Positions 1-8,903 of a DNA stretch of 64,000 nucleotides are shown in pieces. Made by a program: the position numbers and the translations under genes. The stretch lies in NCBI GenBank assembly GCA_050181915.1, contig JBFXCS010000004.1, positions 124,001 to 188,000 on the forward strand, read 5' to 3'. Every line of letters starts with the position of its first letter. Position 1 is the first letter of the stretch. The DNA comes from JBFXCS01 sp050181915 (GTDB lineage: Bacteria; Actinomycetota; Thermoleophilia; Miltoncostaeales; Miltoncostaeaceae). The notes under the pieces are model-generated. The model was not told where the DNA came from and did not search any database. It saw nothing but the letters and a program-made list of their open reading frames with translations.

Positions 1-311
1 ACGTGCGCGACATGGTGCGCGCCTACGTGCTCCTGGTCGAGCGCGGCGACCCGGACGTCCCCTACCTGGCCTGCGGCGGCCGCTCCCGCCCCGTGCGCGA
101 CCTGATCGAGGGACTCGCGCCCCTGGCCCGCATCCCCGTCGCCTTCCGCTCCGACGCCGGCCTGCGCCGCGCCGGGGAGCAGCCCGATCTCTACGGTTCC
201 CCGGCCCGCCTCGCCGCCGACACCGGCTGGACGCCGGAGATCCCCATCGAGACCACCCTTGCCGATACCCTGGAATGGTGGCGCGAGCGCGTCGCCGAAG
301 AGGAGGACTGA
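1..311 (+). CDS. GDP-4-keto-6-deoxymannose reductase-like SDR, 3' end only
   Basis: Partial: the left window edge removes the N-terminal Rossmann part and only about 102 C-terminal residues remain, frame starting at base 3. They read like the C-terminus of NAD(P)-dependent sugar reductases/epimerases: a 'VRDMVRAY' stretch, a serine-rich turn before 'PVRDLI', and the closing 'DTGWTPEIP...TLADTLEWWRE', the usual substrate-side helix and strand pattern. The next gene is GDP-mannose 4,6-dehydratase, only 7 nt downstream, so an Rmd-type GDP-4-keto-6-deoxy-D-mannose reductase (making GDP-rhamnose) is the best guess. A fucose synthase or other 4-reductase cannot be excluded without the NAD-binding half. 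Confidence 0.6.
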   Translation, partial: VRDMVRAYVLLVERGDPDVPYLACGGRSRPVRDLIEGLAPLARIPVAFRSDAGLRRAGEQPDLYGSPARLAADTGWTPEIPIETTLADTLEWWRERVAEEED

Positions 312-318
312 CCACAAC

Positions 319-1267
<949 letters not shown>

Positions 1268-1293
<26 letters not shown>

Positions 1294-2527
1294 GGGGCTC
1301 GGCGGGCAGCCGCTCGGCGCGCCGCAGGCGCAGGAAGTGGTAGTCGCCGGCGCCGTCGTCGTCCGTCGCCCTGAACCACTCGGGACCCGGGTCGGGGACC
1401 GCGTGGACCGGTCGGGTGAGGTAGCTCTCGATCTCGAAGCCGACGCCGCGCACGAGCTCGAACAGCTCGTCGGCCGTGTACTCGCGGTTGTGCCGGCCGT
1501 GCGGTCCGAAGCGTGAGTACGGGTCGTAGATCCCCTGCCTCTGGGAGAGGCGCCGCCGGTTGACGGCGCGGGCCACGTTCGGCGTGGTGAGGATGAAGGT
1601 GCCGCCCGGCCTCAGCACGCGGGCGATCTGCGTCAGCTGGAAGACGGGGTCGCGGATCAGGTGCTCGATGACCTCGCACAGCAGCACCGTGTCGAACGAC
1701 TCGTCGGGATAGGGCAGCGGCTCGGTCTCGGTCTCGACCAGCTGGCTGTGGAAGGTGTCGAGCACCCGCCCGTCGGCGTCGACGACGTCCTGCGTGATCT
1801 CCCGGGCGTCGTCGCCGAAGTAGTTGGTCATCGACAGATCGACGGAGGGGAAGCGGCGGCGGATGAGGCGGGAGATGAAGTACGGATTCGACCCGATCTC
1901 GAGGACGCGGCCGGGGGGGTCCGGCAGCAGCTGCACGGAGATCAGGAAGCGGGCGAGGTCGGCGCCGACGTAGATCGCCATCTCCTCGGGCCCCGCGTCG
2001 CGCGGCCACCCGGCGGCGAGCCAGGAGCGCGTCTGCGAGGGGGGTTCCTCGGGCGCCTCCGGCCCGTGGGATCGCGGCAGGGCCGGCACGGGGACCGGGT
2101 CGAGCGGCGCGGCGAAGCGCAGCGGCGCCAAGCCGGCCGCCGAGCCCCACGCCACGCCCTCCGCGACCAGCTCGACCTGCAGCTCGCTCGCGCCCGGCGG
2201 GCGGGGGCCCACCCGGATCAGGCGGCGCACCGGGGTCCAGCGGGCCACCTCGAGGTCGAGCGGCTCGCTGCGCGGGCCGTTGAGCGCCAGCATGACCCCG
2301 CGCGGTCCCAGCCAGTGGATCCCGAGGCGCACCTCCGCGCCGGCCCAGCCGTCGAGGCGGTCGGGCAGCAGGTCGGACGGGCGGACCTCGACGTCGAGGA
2401 AGGTGTCCTGCGCGGTCCGCTGCACCTCGGCGAGCCGCAGCTCGCCCGTGAGGGCCACGTTGCCGCGTTCCGCCGCCTTCGGCGACCGGGCGACCCGGCG
2501 GAGATGACGCACGGCGCGGGCGGTCAT
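1268..2527 (-). CDS. Class I SAM-dependent methyltransferase with N-terminal beta-rich domain
   Basis: 419 aa. Residues 1-150 look like a beta-sandwich with no recognised catalytic motif, perhaps a binding domain like the C-terminal domain of Wzt exporters. Residues about 180-400 are a Rossmann methyltransferase: motif I VLEIGSNPY (208-216), an acidic strand-2 region, 'LLCEVIEHL' and 'RVLRPGGTFILTTPN'. It probably methylates a sugar, or caps a chain, in the surface glycan made by the surrounding genes. Its ATG overlaps the stop of the upstream methyltransferase by 4 nt (ATGA), so the two are translationally coupled. The substrate cannot be read from the sequence. Confidence 0.85.
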
Positions 2528-3579
2528 CGCCGCGCGACCACCGCGTAGTCCTGGTATCCGAACAGGAGGGCGTTGAGGCGCTCCACGATGCGGTCGACGT
2601 GGTCCGCCATCGCTCCCTCGCCCGGGCTCGTCGCGGGCAGCCGGTGCTCGTCCGGGACCGGCGACAGCCGCAGGATCTCGGTGGTCGCGAAGCCGGCGCT
2701 CTCGCAGATGAAGGCGAGCGTCTCGGGATGGACCGGCCGCAGGTGGGTCGGGTCGCGGTGGAAGTTCACCGACCCGGCGATGAGCGACTCAGGATTCGGC
2801 GTCTCCATCACCAGCAGCCCGCCGTCCGGCAGCTTGTCGTGGATCGCGGACACGGCCCGCGACACTACAGACGGCGCCAGGTGCTCGACGACGTGGCTCA
2901 TCACGACGGCGTCGACGGCGCCCTGCTCGAGGGAATCGAGGTGTCCGAGCACGTCGCCGCGCACGATCTCGAGCCCCTTCGCCCGGCCCATCTCGATGAA
3001 GTCCTCGTTCATCTCCACGCCGTACGCCGACACGCCGGCCTCGCCCAGCAGCCCGACGAGCTCACCGCGCCCGCAGCCGATGTCGACCACCCGTCGCCGA
3101 TCGGCCAGCAGGTCCCGATAGATCTCCTGGCGCGCGCGGACCGTCTCCTCCGAGCCGCGGAAGCGCGCCTCGAAGGCCAGGTAGTCGAGCGGGGGGTCGG
3201 CGGGGTTCGGCGCGGCGGGATCCGCGACGGGCGCGGGGGCCGGTCCGGCGGCGGGGTCGGGCGCGGAACGCCGCAGAGCGCGCTCCAGGCGGGCGAGCCG
3301 CACCCCCGGTTGCAGATCGGAGAGCTGACGCTCCAGCCCCTCGATCCGCCGCAGCAGGGTCTGGATGTCCGACTGGGCGCGCTCGCGCTCGCGCGCCTCG
3401 CCGGTCATGGCCGCCTCGATCCAGGTGCGCTGCTCCGAGACCGCGTGCTCGATCTGGGCGCGCGCCTGCTCGCGCGTGTCGTCGATCGCCTGCGCGGTCT
3501 GGGAGGTGAGGTCGTCGAGCATCATCAGGACGCCGCGCAGCGCCCGGAGCCGGGTCGCGGTGAGCGCGTCCCCCACCAC
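2524..3579 (-). CDS. Coiled-coil methyltransferase (class I SAM-dependent)
   Basis: 351 aa. Residues about 20-105 form a long amphipathic coiled coil rich in Glu, Arg and Gln. A Pro/Ala linker (106-130) follows, then a methyltransferase with motif I VVDIGCGRG (164-172), the acidic 'YGVEMNEDF' and 'VMSHVVEHL'. A coiled coil joined to a methyltransferase recalls the WbdD logic of O-antigen chain termination, in which a coiled coil measures length; here the order is reversed, so this is only an analogy. The start is GTG 3579; a start at the internal Met19/20 is possible and would lose little. The 311 nt upstream are non-coding and hold hairpins. Confidence 0.8.
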   Translation of the reverse strand: MVGDALTATRLRALRGVLMMLDDLTSQTAQAIDDTREQARAQIEHAVSEQRTWIEAAMTGEARERERAQSDIQTLLRRIEGLERQLSDLQPGVRLARLERALRRSAPDPAAGPAPAPVADPAAPNPADPPLDYLAFEARFRGSEETVRARQEIYRDLLADRRRVVDIGCGRGELVGLLGEAGVSAYGVEMNEDFIEMGRAKGLEIVRGDVLGHLDSLEQGAVDAVVMSHVVEHLAPSVVSRAVSAIHDKLPDGGLLVMETPNPESLIAGSVNFHRDPTHLRPVHPETLAFICESAGFATTEILRLSPVPDEHRLPATSPGEGAMADHVDRIVERLNALLFGYQDYAVVARR

Positions 3580-3620
3580 GGGGCGTGACGACCTCAGGAA
3601 GTCGGGGTTCGCGCCGAGCG

Positions 3621-3638
3621 CCCCCCCTCTGGGGGGGG
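3621..3638. repeat. Homopolymeric inverted repeat C7-TCT-G8
   Basis: Seven C (3621-3627), three bases, eight G (3631-3638) can fold into a very stable hairpin or a G-tract structure. It lies about 42 nt upstream of the methyltransferase start codon on the minus strand. No U-tract follows on either strand, so it does not look like a standard intrinsic terminator. Confidence 0.5.
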
Positions 3639-3758
3639 ACGCCGGGATGTCGGGATCGGAGATGGCGCGCCACCGTTCGTCGTGCCGGATGGCGGCAGCG
3701 TAGCGCGGCCGGGAGCGGTCTTAAGAAGGTCTTTCGGGATGGCGGTCCGCGGCCGCCG

Positions 3759-3882
3759 GCTCGCTGCAAACTCATCACTATCGGCGTCGTCGGTCGGGGC
3801 GATACCGCGGTGGGTATCGCACCCTCCCTGCCTCCTTGATCTGCTCGGTTTTCACGGCCGGACGACCACGTCCCACCCCGAA
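3759..3882 (+). repeat. Intergenic structured element, copy R1
   Basis: First copy of a dispersed non-coding element. It has GCTCGCTGCAAAC (3759-3771), an ATCGGCGTC block, a perfect 8-bp inverted repeat GCGATACC/GGTATCGC (3799-3806 and 3813-3820) with a 6-nt loop, CTGCCTCCTTG (3828-3838), exactly 8 nt, GGTTTTCACGGCC (3847-3859), then a GGAC...CGTC tail. Copy R2 (43341-43461) has the same blocks in the same order and spacing but a different stem sequence. The strand shown is the one on which R1 and R2 align. Function unknown. Confidence 0.55.
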
Positions 3883-3890
3883 GGGCCTTC

Positions 3891-4940
3891 TTACCGCCGC
3901 ACCCCGAGCGCCCGCCCGACGGTCTCCTCCAGGCGCCGGGCCACGACGGCGGGCTCGAGAGCGGCCAGCGTCGCGCGCGCGCCCTCGCGCAGCCGCGCCC
4001 GCAGGGCGGCGTCGGCGAGCACCCGCTCGAGGGCCTCGGCGGCGAGCGCCGGGTCGCCGTCGGGCAGCAGCACGCCCCCTCCGCCGAGCGTCTCGCCGAC
4101 GGCGCCCGCGTCGCGGGCCACGACCGGCGCGCCGGCCCGCATCGCCTCCACCAGGGGCGCGCAGAAGCCCTCGTGGCGCGACAGCAGGCAGACCACCCCG
4201 GCGCGGGCATAGAGGCGATCGCGCTCGGCGTTCGACACCGACCCGTGGAAGGTGATGCCGTCGCCGAGCCGCTGGGCCAGGCGATCGAGGCCGGCGGCGT
4301 AGCCCTCCCAGCCGGCGCGCGACCCCACGATGTCGAGCCTCGCGCCGGGACGGTGTCGCAACCGCAGGAGCGCCACCGCCTTCATGAGATCGTCGAGGCC
4401 CTTGTTGGGCGCCAGCCGTCCGACGAACAGCACCGAGTCGTCACGGGTGACCTGTCGCGGCGGCTCGCCGTGCGGCAGCAGCAGCGGCACGACCTCGACG
4501 TCGCCGAATCCGGCCGCCCGCAGCTCCTCGGCGTTGTAGCGCGAGACCGTGGTCACGAGGTCCCAGTGCGCCGTCGCGAGCCCGACCAGGCCGTCGCGGC
4601 CGCGGCGGCAGAGGTCGGCGACGGGGCCGGGCGGCAGCATCTCGGCCGGGGTGATGTTGTGGTAGGTGAAGACCTTCGGTCGGCCCTGGGTGGCGAGCAC
4701 GTCCAGCAGCCCGTCGGACCAGATCCCGTAGTGCACGAGCCAGGCCGCGCCGGCCCGGTCGCGCAGGGCGCGGGAGAGGGTGATCGCCTGGCCGCGGCAG
4801 TCCGGGTGGGTGCGCTCGGCGACCAGGCGCGCGTCGAGCCCCCACTCCCTCAGCAGAGAGGTGTGCGCCCGGGCCTGGTCGGAGACGGCGTCGGTCGGCA
4901 CCAGCGTGGGCAGGAAGACGTTCACCCGGCGAGCGCTCAC
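3891..4940 (-). CDS. GT4-family glycosyltransferase
   Basis: 349-aa GT-B fold enzyme. The N-terminus starts directly with a beta strand (NVFLPTLVP). The C-terminal donor domain shows 'VLFVGRLAPNKGLDDL' and the E-x7-E motif in 'SRHEGFCAPLVEAM', with the usual 'GAPVVARDAGAVGE' loop. This is a retaining transferase using a nucleotide sugar, probably adding one residue of the lipid-linked chain. I chose GTG 4940 because it overlaps the upstream stop as GTGA, the pattern repeated through this operon; upstream in-frame codons belong to the other gene's frame. Last gene of the minus-strand operon that begins at 14306. Acceptor and sugar unknown. Confidence 0.88.
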   Translation of the reverse strand: MSARRVNVFLPTLVPTDAVSDQARAHTSLLREWGLDARLVAERTHPDCRGQAITLSRALRDRAGAAWLVHYGIWSDGLLDVLATQGRPKVFTYHNITPAEMLPPGPVADLCRRGRDGLVGLATAHWDLVTTVSRYNAEELRAAGFGDVEVVPLLLPHGEPPRQVTRDDSVLFVGRLAPNKGLDDLMKAVALLRLRHRPGARLDIVGSRAGWEGYAAGLDRLAQRLGDGITFHGSVSNAERDRLYARAGVVCLLSRHEGFCAPLVEAMRAGAPVVARDAGAVGETLGGGGVLLPDGDPALAAEALERVLADAALRARLREGARATLAALEPAVVARRLEETVGRALGVRR

Positions 4941-5887
4941 GCGGTTCCTCCCGGATCTCCGACCCCCGCCGCGCGGCGCACCAGGAAGGCGCTGCGGCGG
5001 CTCACGTCGCGACCGGCGAGGGCGTACCCGTCCGGCTCGGCGCCCGGGAGCAGGGGCGGGCCGCCGCGGACCACCACGAGCGCGGGGTCGGCCCCGGCCG
5101 CGCGCGCGGGCTCCAGCAGCCCGGCCGCCGATCCGCGCAGGACGAGGACGTCGATGGCCGCCGCGGGGCCGTGATCGGCCAGCAGCCGCGCGAGGCCCGC
5201 GGCGTCGATCCGGCCGGTCACGGCGATCCGTCCGGCCGCGGTCGGATGGTCGTCGACGAGACGGCGCAGCTCCTCCACCGCGGCCGGGTCGTCGCACGCG
5301 ATCGCCCCGCGCCAGCCGAAGGCGACTGCGAGGTTCGCCGCGATGCTGCCCTCGCCCGCCCGCAGGCCCAGCTCGGCGAAGCGCCGGCCCTCCGTGCCGA
5401 GCTCGGCGAGCAGGTGCGCGACGATGCCGTCCTCCCCTCCGGGGGAGAAGACCCTGGCCTCGGTCGAGGCCAGGGCCCGCTCGGCGTCCGACGCGATCAG
5501 CTGCGGGTGGAGGCCCCGCAGCATCCGGGCCGCCCGCTGCCGCCCGGCGCCCTCGAGGTCGTCGAGCCGGCGCGCGCGCTCGCGGGCGAGCAGCCGCTCG
5601 TGGTCGAACGAGGTCTTCAGCCAGGTGATCGCCTCGCGCAGGCGGGTCTCCGCGCGGCCGGGGACGAACCCCGGCAGCGTCCTGCGCAGGACTCGCGCTC
5701 GGATCTGGGCCGCCGGTGAGGGATCGGGAGGCGTCTGGAGGAATCGATCGACCGGCGACGAGGCCTCCAGATCGAGGATCTCCACCTCCTCGGCGAGCCA
5801 GTCGGGGTCGGTCTCCCCGGCGGTCCGGCGGGCCTCGAGGCCGGCCCTGAGCTCGGCGATCAGGGCCCGGTTCCGGTCGCCCGTCAT
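4937..5887 (-). CDS. Uncharacterised protein resembling degenerate FkbM-type methyltransferases
   Basis: 316 aa. A charged helical N-terminal half (1-130) with 'REAITWLKTSFDHERLLARERAR' split over helices is followed by 'RVFSPGGEDGIVAHLL' and 'FAELGLRAGEGSIAANLA'. These echo the 'YSQNGEDG...GS.SNT' opening of FkbM-like methyltransferases. The glycine-rich SAM loop is poorly kept, so catalytic activity is doubtful. It overlaps both neighbours by 4 nt (ATGA upstream, GTGA downstream) and lies between two GT4 genes, so a role in glycan modification or as a structural partner of a transferase is likely. I do not recognise it with certainty. Confidence 0.7.
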   Translation of the reverse strand: MTGDRNRALIAELRAGLEARRTAGETDPDWLAEEVEILDLEASSPVDRFLQTPPDPSPAAQIRARVLRRTLPGFVPGRAETRLREAITWLKTSFDHERLLARERARRLDDLEGAGRQRAARMLRGLHPQLIASDAERALASTEARVFSPGGEDGIVAHLLAELGTEGRRFAELGLRAGEGSIAANLAVAFGWRGAIACDDPAAVEELRRLVDDHPTAAGRIAVTGRIDAAGLARLLADHGPAAAIDVLVLRGSAAGLLEPARAAGADPALVVVRGGPPLLPGAEPDGYALAGRDVSRRSAFLVRRAAGVGDPGGTA

Positions 5888-7062
5888 CCGACCGCCTCGC
5901 GGCGCCCCGTGACGGCGTACAGCAGGCGCTCCAGCCGTTCTCCCACCGCGTCGGGGCTGAACTGCGTGCGGGCGAAGTGCCGGCCCTGGGCGCCCAGTCC
6001 GTCGGCGAGACGCGCGTCGGCGGCGAGCGCGGCCACGCATTCCCGGTACTCGGCGTCGTCGCGGTACCACAGCCCGCCCTGCGCCCGGCGCGCCTGCCCC
6101 ACGAGCACCGGCGAGGCGCCGTTCACGACCACGGGACGGCCGTGTCCCCACGACTCGAGGACGGCGATCGACAGGCTCTCGTACGGCGACGGGAGCACGA
6201 GGGCCACGGCGCCCGCCAGCAGGGAGTGCTTGACGTCGTCCTCGACGAAGCCGCGGCCGTCGAGCCAGGGCTCCTCCGGCAGCGGCATCGCCGGAGAGCC
6301 GGCCATCACGAGGCGGGGGAAGGCCGGGTCGCCGGCCGCCGCCCGGCCGTGCATGCGCAGCAGGTCCGCGCAGCCCTTCGAAGGGTCGATGCGGCCGAGG
6401 TAGAGCACGTACGGGACGTCCTCCCGCCACGGCGCCACGTCGTCGGGGACCTCCACGCCGCAGCCGACCAGGCCCTGCTCGGCGTCGAGCTCGCCGAAGC
6501 GGCGGCGGCAGAACTCGGCCTCCTCGGGGGTGCTGAACGCCAGGCCGCGCGCCAGTCGGAAGGTCCGGTCCATGATCGGGAAGGCGGCGGCGGGTTCGTC
6601 GTGGAGCGCGGGGATCAGCACCGACCGCTCCGCGACCAGGGGCAGACCGTCCCAGGTGGTGGCGTAGAGGTACGGCACGAACAGGACGGCGTCGAAGCCG
6701 CCGCCGTCGCGGGCCAGCACCTCGAGCAGACCGGGCGAGTTCGGACCCTGCTCGTGCATCCAGCGCACGTACCCGTCGTCGTCGAGCCGGTCGAGCACGG
6801 CCGCCGCGTACCAGCGGTCGTGCCGCGCCGGGTCGCGCGGGCGGGGCACCGAGAACCGCCGCACGACGACGGCGCCGTCGCGCTCCGTGCCCTCGGGGTA
6901 GTGATCCCGCCAGGTCCGGTAGTCCTGCGCCCGGGTCGTGAGCACCGTGACGTCGTGCGCGCCCGACAGCCGGTGGGCCACCCAGCGGGCGAGCCCCTCG
7001 GCTCCCCCCCCGATGCGCGGACCGTAGCGCGGCGTGACCACCGCGAGGCGCAGCCGGCTCAC
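5884..7062 (-). CDS. GT4-family glycosyltransferase (HDEP subgroup)
   Basis: 392 aa, GT-B. The N-terminal glycine loop is 'RYGPRIGGGAEGLAR'. A characteristic 'DYRTWRDHYPEG' and 'VLIPALHDEP' follow, then 'VLYLGRIDPSKG' and the E-x7-E region 'SPYESLSIAVLESW'. Two other enzymes in the window (7730-8896 and 43484-44665) share the TW..H and HDEP signatures, so they form a paralogous subgroup. I chose GTG 7062, which overlaps the upstream stop (GTGA); the protein then starts at the family's first beta strand. Donor and acceptor unknown. Confidence 0.88.
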   Translation of the reverse strand: MSRLRLAVVTPRYGPRIGGGAEGLARWVAHRLSGAHDVTVLTTRAQDYRTWRDHYPEGTERDGAVVVRRFSVPRPRDPARHDRWYAAAVLDRLDDDGYVRWMHEQGPNSPGLLEVLARDGGGFDAVLFVPYLYATTWDGLPLVAERSVLIPALHDEPAAAFPIMDRTFRLARGLAFSTPEEAEFCRRRFGELDAEQGLVGCGVEVPDDVAPWREDVPYVLYLGRIDPSKGCADLLRMHGRAAAGDPAFPRLVMAGSPAMPLPEEPWLDGRGFVEDDVKHSLLAGAVALVLPSPYESLSIAVLESWGHGRPVVVNGASPVLVGQARRAQGGLWYRDDAEYRECVAALAADARLADGLGAQGRHFARTQFSPDAVGERLERLLYAVTGRREAVG

Positions 7063-7739
7063 GGCCGGCCGCCGATCGCCGGGCGCGCGGCGTCGCGCAG
7101 CCGATCGGCCACCTCGGCCGCGGTCGGCAGCGCGGCGATGGCGTCGCGGCCGCGCGCCGCGAGCGCCCGCGTGAGGGCGGGGGCGCCGAGCAGGTAGTCG
7201 GTCGCCTCGACGACCTCCGCGGCCGTGCGGGCCCGCAGGGCCAGTCCCCGGCGCAGCAGCCCGTGGTCCCTCACTCCGGGCAGGGTCACCACGGCGCGGC
7301 CCCCCGCCCACGCCTCGAGCGCCTCCGCCAACGGGGCGGGGCCCCGCCCGCCGACCCAGGCGACGCGCCCCGGGCCCCGTCCGCCGCGCCCGCGCCGCGC
7401 CCACAGGTCCACCAGCTCGGCGCCGGCCGTTCCGTGGTCGACCCCCGCGTCCGCGTCGGACAGGGCCCCCGGCGACGGCAGGCCGACGACCACCACCGCG
7501 CTCCGCCGGCTCGTCGCCGGTGCGTCGGCGGCGTCGAGCAGCGCCACGACGTCCGCCCGGGCGAGCAGCTCCCGCGCCGCGGCGGCCTCGTCGGCGGGGT
7601 CCCAGGCCGGCACCACGACGCGCGGCGTCCCGGCCGCGCCCGCGCCGGTGTCGATCACGATGTCCCGTGCGTCGTCGCCGAGCTCGGCGCGCAGTCGCCC
7701 GCAGAGGCGGCTCAGCGCGCTGTCTGCGTTCACGACCAT
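7059..7739 (-). CDS. Short, decayed glycosyltransferase-like protein
   Basis: 226 aa. No intact GT-B motif, but the second half reads like the last quarter of a GT4 enzyme that has lost its donor site: 'LAEALEAWAGGRAVVTLPG', then 'LALRARTAAEVVEATDYLLG' and 'ALTRALAARGRDAIAALP'. The glycine loop, the E-x7-E motif and the HDEP signature of its neighbours are absent. The frame is open with high GC3, so it is translated rather than a pseudogene. Start: ATG 7739 as given, or GTG 7733, which would overlap the upstream stop as GTGA like the rest of the operon. Confidence 0.65.
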   Translation of the reverse strand: MVVNADSALSRLCGRLRAELGDDARDIVIDTGAGAAGTPRVVVPAWDPADEAAAARELLARADVVALLDAADAPATSRRSAVVVVGLPSPGALSDADAGVDHGTAGAELVDLWARRGRGGRGPGRVAWVGGRGPAPLAEALEAWAGGRAVVTLPGVRDHGLLRRGLALRARTAAEVVEATDYLLGAPALTRALAARGRDAIAALPTAAEVADRLRDAARPAIGGRP

Positions 7740-8896
7740 CCGTCGAGCGCGGCGAGAAAACGCGTCCGCACGCCCTCCCAGGAGTACGTGCTCAGGACGT
7801 ACTCGGCGCCCTGGGAGGCCATCCGGTCGCGCAGGCCAGGGTCGTCGAGCAGCACGTCGAGCGCCTCGCGGAACTCGTCGGCGTCGTCGAACCAGAGCCC
7901 GGCGCCGCTCGCCCGGCAGTGGCCGACGAGGATCGGCGAGCGACCGTTCACGAGCGCGGGCGTGCCCAGCAGCCAGCTCTCGAGGAGGACCATGCCGAAG
8001 CTCTCGAGCGTCGAGGGGTGCACGAACACCGAGGCGGCGGCGAAGGCCACGGGGACCTCCTCCGCATCGAGGAAGCCGAGCTCGACGACGTGGTCCGCGA
8101 TCTCATCCGGCACGGGGAGCTCGCCCTTGCCCATCAGCCCGAGGGGGGGCGCGTCCGGGCGGGCGCGCCGGTAGGCCGCGTAGTTCTCGAACAGCAGGGG
8201 CACTCCCTTGGGCACCTCGCGCCTGCCCGCGTACAGGAGGTAGCCCGGTTCGGTGCCGTGCCGGCGGCAGAACGAGGCGACCTCCTCGTGCGAGGGTATG
8301 CGCTGGGCGCGGTATCCCACGCCGCCGATCGGCGGGTCCATGCCCGGCACGAGCCGCCCGAGCAGCTCCGCCTCGCCCGGCGAGTTCGCGATGCAGCCCG
8401 CCGCCGACCGCAGCGCCGCGCGCACGATCGGCTGCCACACGTGCGGCTCGTCATGGGCGCAGGGTATGAGCACCGTCCGGTCCGGGTGGGCCGCCGCCGT
8501 CCAGAAGGTGGTGCCGAACAGGTAGGGGATGCCCACCAGCCAGCGGTCGGAGCGCCGCTCCAGCGCCCGCTGCAGGTCGTCCGACCAGACCGACTCGGCC
8601 ATCCACTCGATCTGGCTCGCGTACGGCACCGGATGCCCCAGGCCGATCTCGGCGTGGAGACGGCCGAAGCGCGCCTGATCGCGGTGCGGGTTCACCGGGA
8701 AGCGGTGCACCCTGACGCCGTTCTCGACGGTCGCGCCGGCGGGATGGTGGTCGCGCCAGGTGAAGTGGTCGATCGCGCATGTGGTCAGCACCTCGACGTC
8801 GACCCCGTGGGCCGCGAGGTCCTCCGCCGTCAGGCGGGCCTGGGTCTCCGCGCCGCCCAGCACCAGCTGTCCGTACCGCGGGACGACGAACGACAC
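7730..8896 (-). CDS. GT4-family glycosyltransferase (HDEP subgroup)
   Basis: 388 aa, GT-B. Loop 'RYGQLVLGGAETQAR', subgroup signatures 'DHFTWRDHHPAG' and 'VLIPCAHDEP', donor-domain 'YLLYAGRREVPKG' and E-x7-E region 'STLESFGMVLLESW'. I chose GTG 8896: it leaves 7 nt after the upstream stop and puts the start at the first beta strand. The only longer start is a TTG at 8935 that overlaps the upstream gene by 32 nt. The family transfers a sugar from a nucleotide donor in the cytoplasm; the paralogue at 5884-7062 probably adds the neighbouring residue. Confidence 0.88.
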   Translation of the reverse strand: MSFVVPRYGQLVLGGAETQARLTAEDLAAHGVDVEVLTTCAIDHFTWRDHHPAGATVENGVRVHRFPVNPHRDQARFGRLHAEIGLGHPVPYASQIEWMAESVWSDDLQRALERRSDRWLVGIPYLFGTTFWTAAAHPDRTVLIPCAHDEPHVWQPIVRAALRSAAGCIANSPGEAELLGRLVPGMDPPIGGVGYRAQRIPSHEEVASFCRRHGTEPGYLLYAGRREVPKGVPLLFENYAAYRRARPDAPPLGLMGKGELPVPDEIADHVVELGFLDAEEVPVAFAAASVFVHPSTLESFGMVLLESWLLGTPALVNGRSPILVGHCRASGAGLWFDDADEFREALDVLLDDPGLRDRMASQGAEYVLSTYSWEGVRTRFLAALDGWS

Positions 8897-8903
8897 CCGC
8901 TGC

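Larger units (their letters stand above)
3580..3890. other. 311-bp intergenic region with hairpins and a repeat element
   Basis: No convincing coding frame. It separates the end of the long minus-strand operon (stop at 3891) from the two methyltransferase genes. It contains a homopolymer hairpin (C7 at 3621-3627, TCT, G8 at 3631-3638). It also holds element R1 at 3759-3882, which is homologous to a second intergenic element at 43341-43461. Base composition is visibly less G+C-rich than the flanking genes. A promoter for the methyltransferase pair is expected here but I could not place one with confidence. Confidence 0.6.

Noticed and set aside
3621..3638. C7/G8 hairpin as an intrinsic terminator
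   Set aside because: No T-run follows on either strand and it lies upstream of, not after, the methyltransferase gene.
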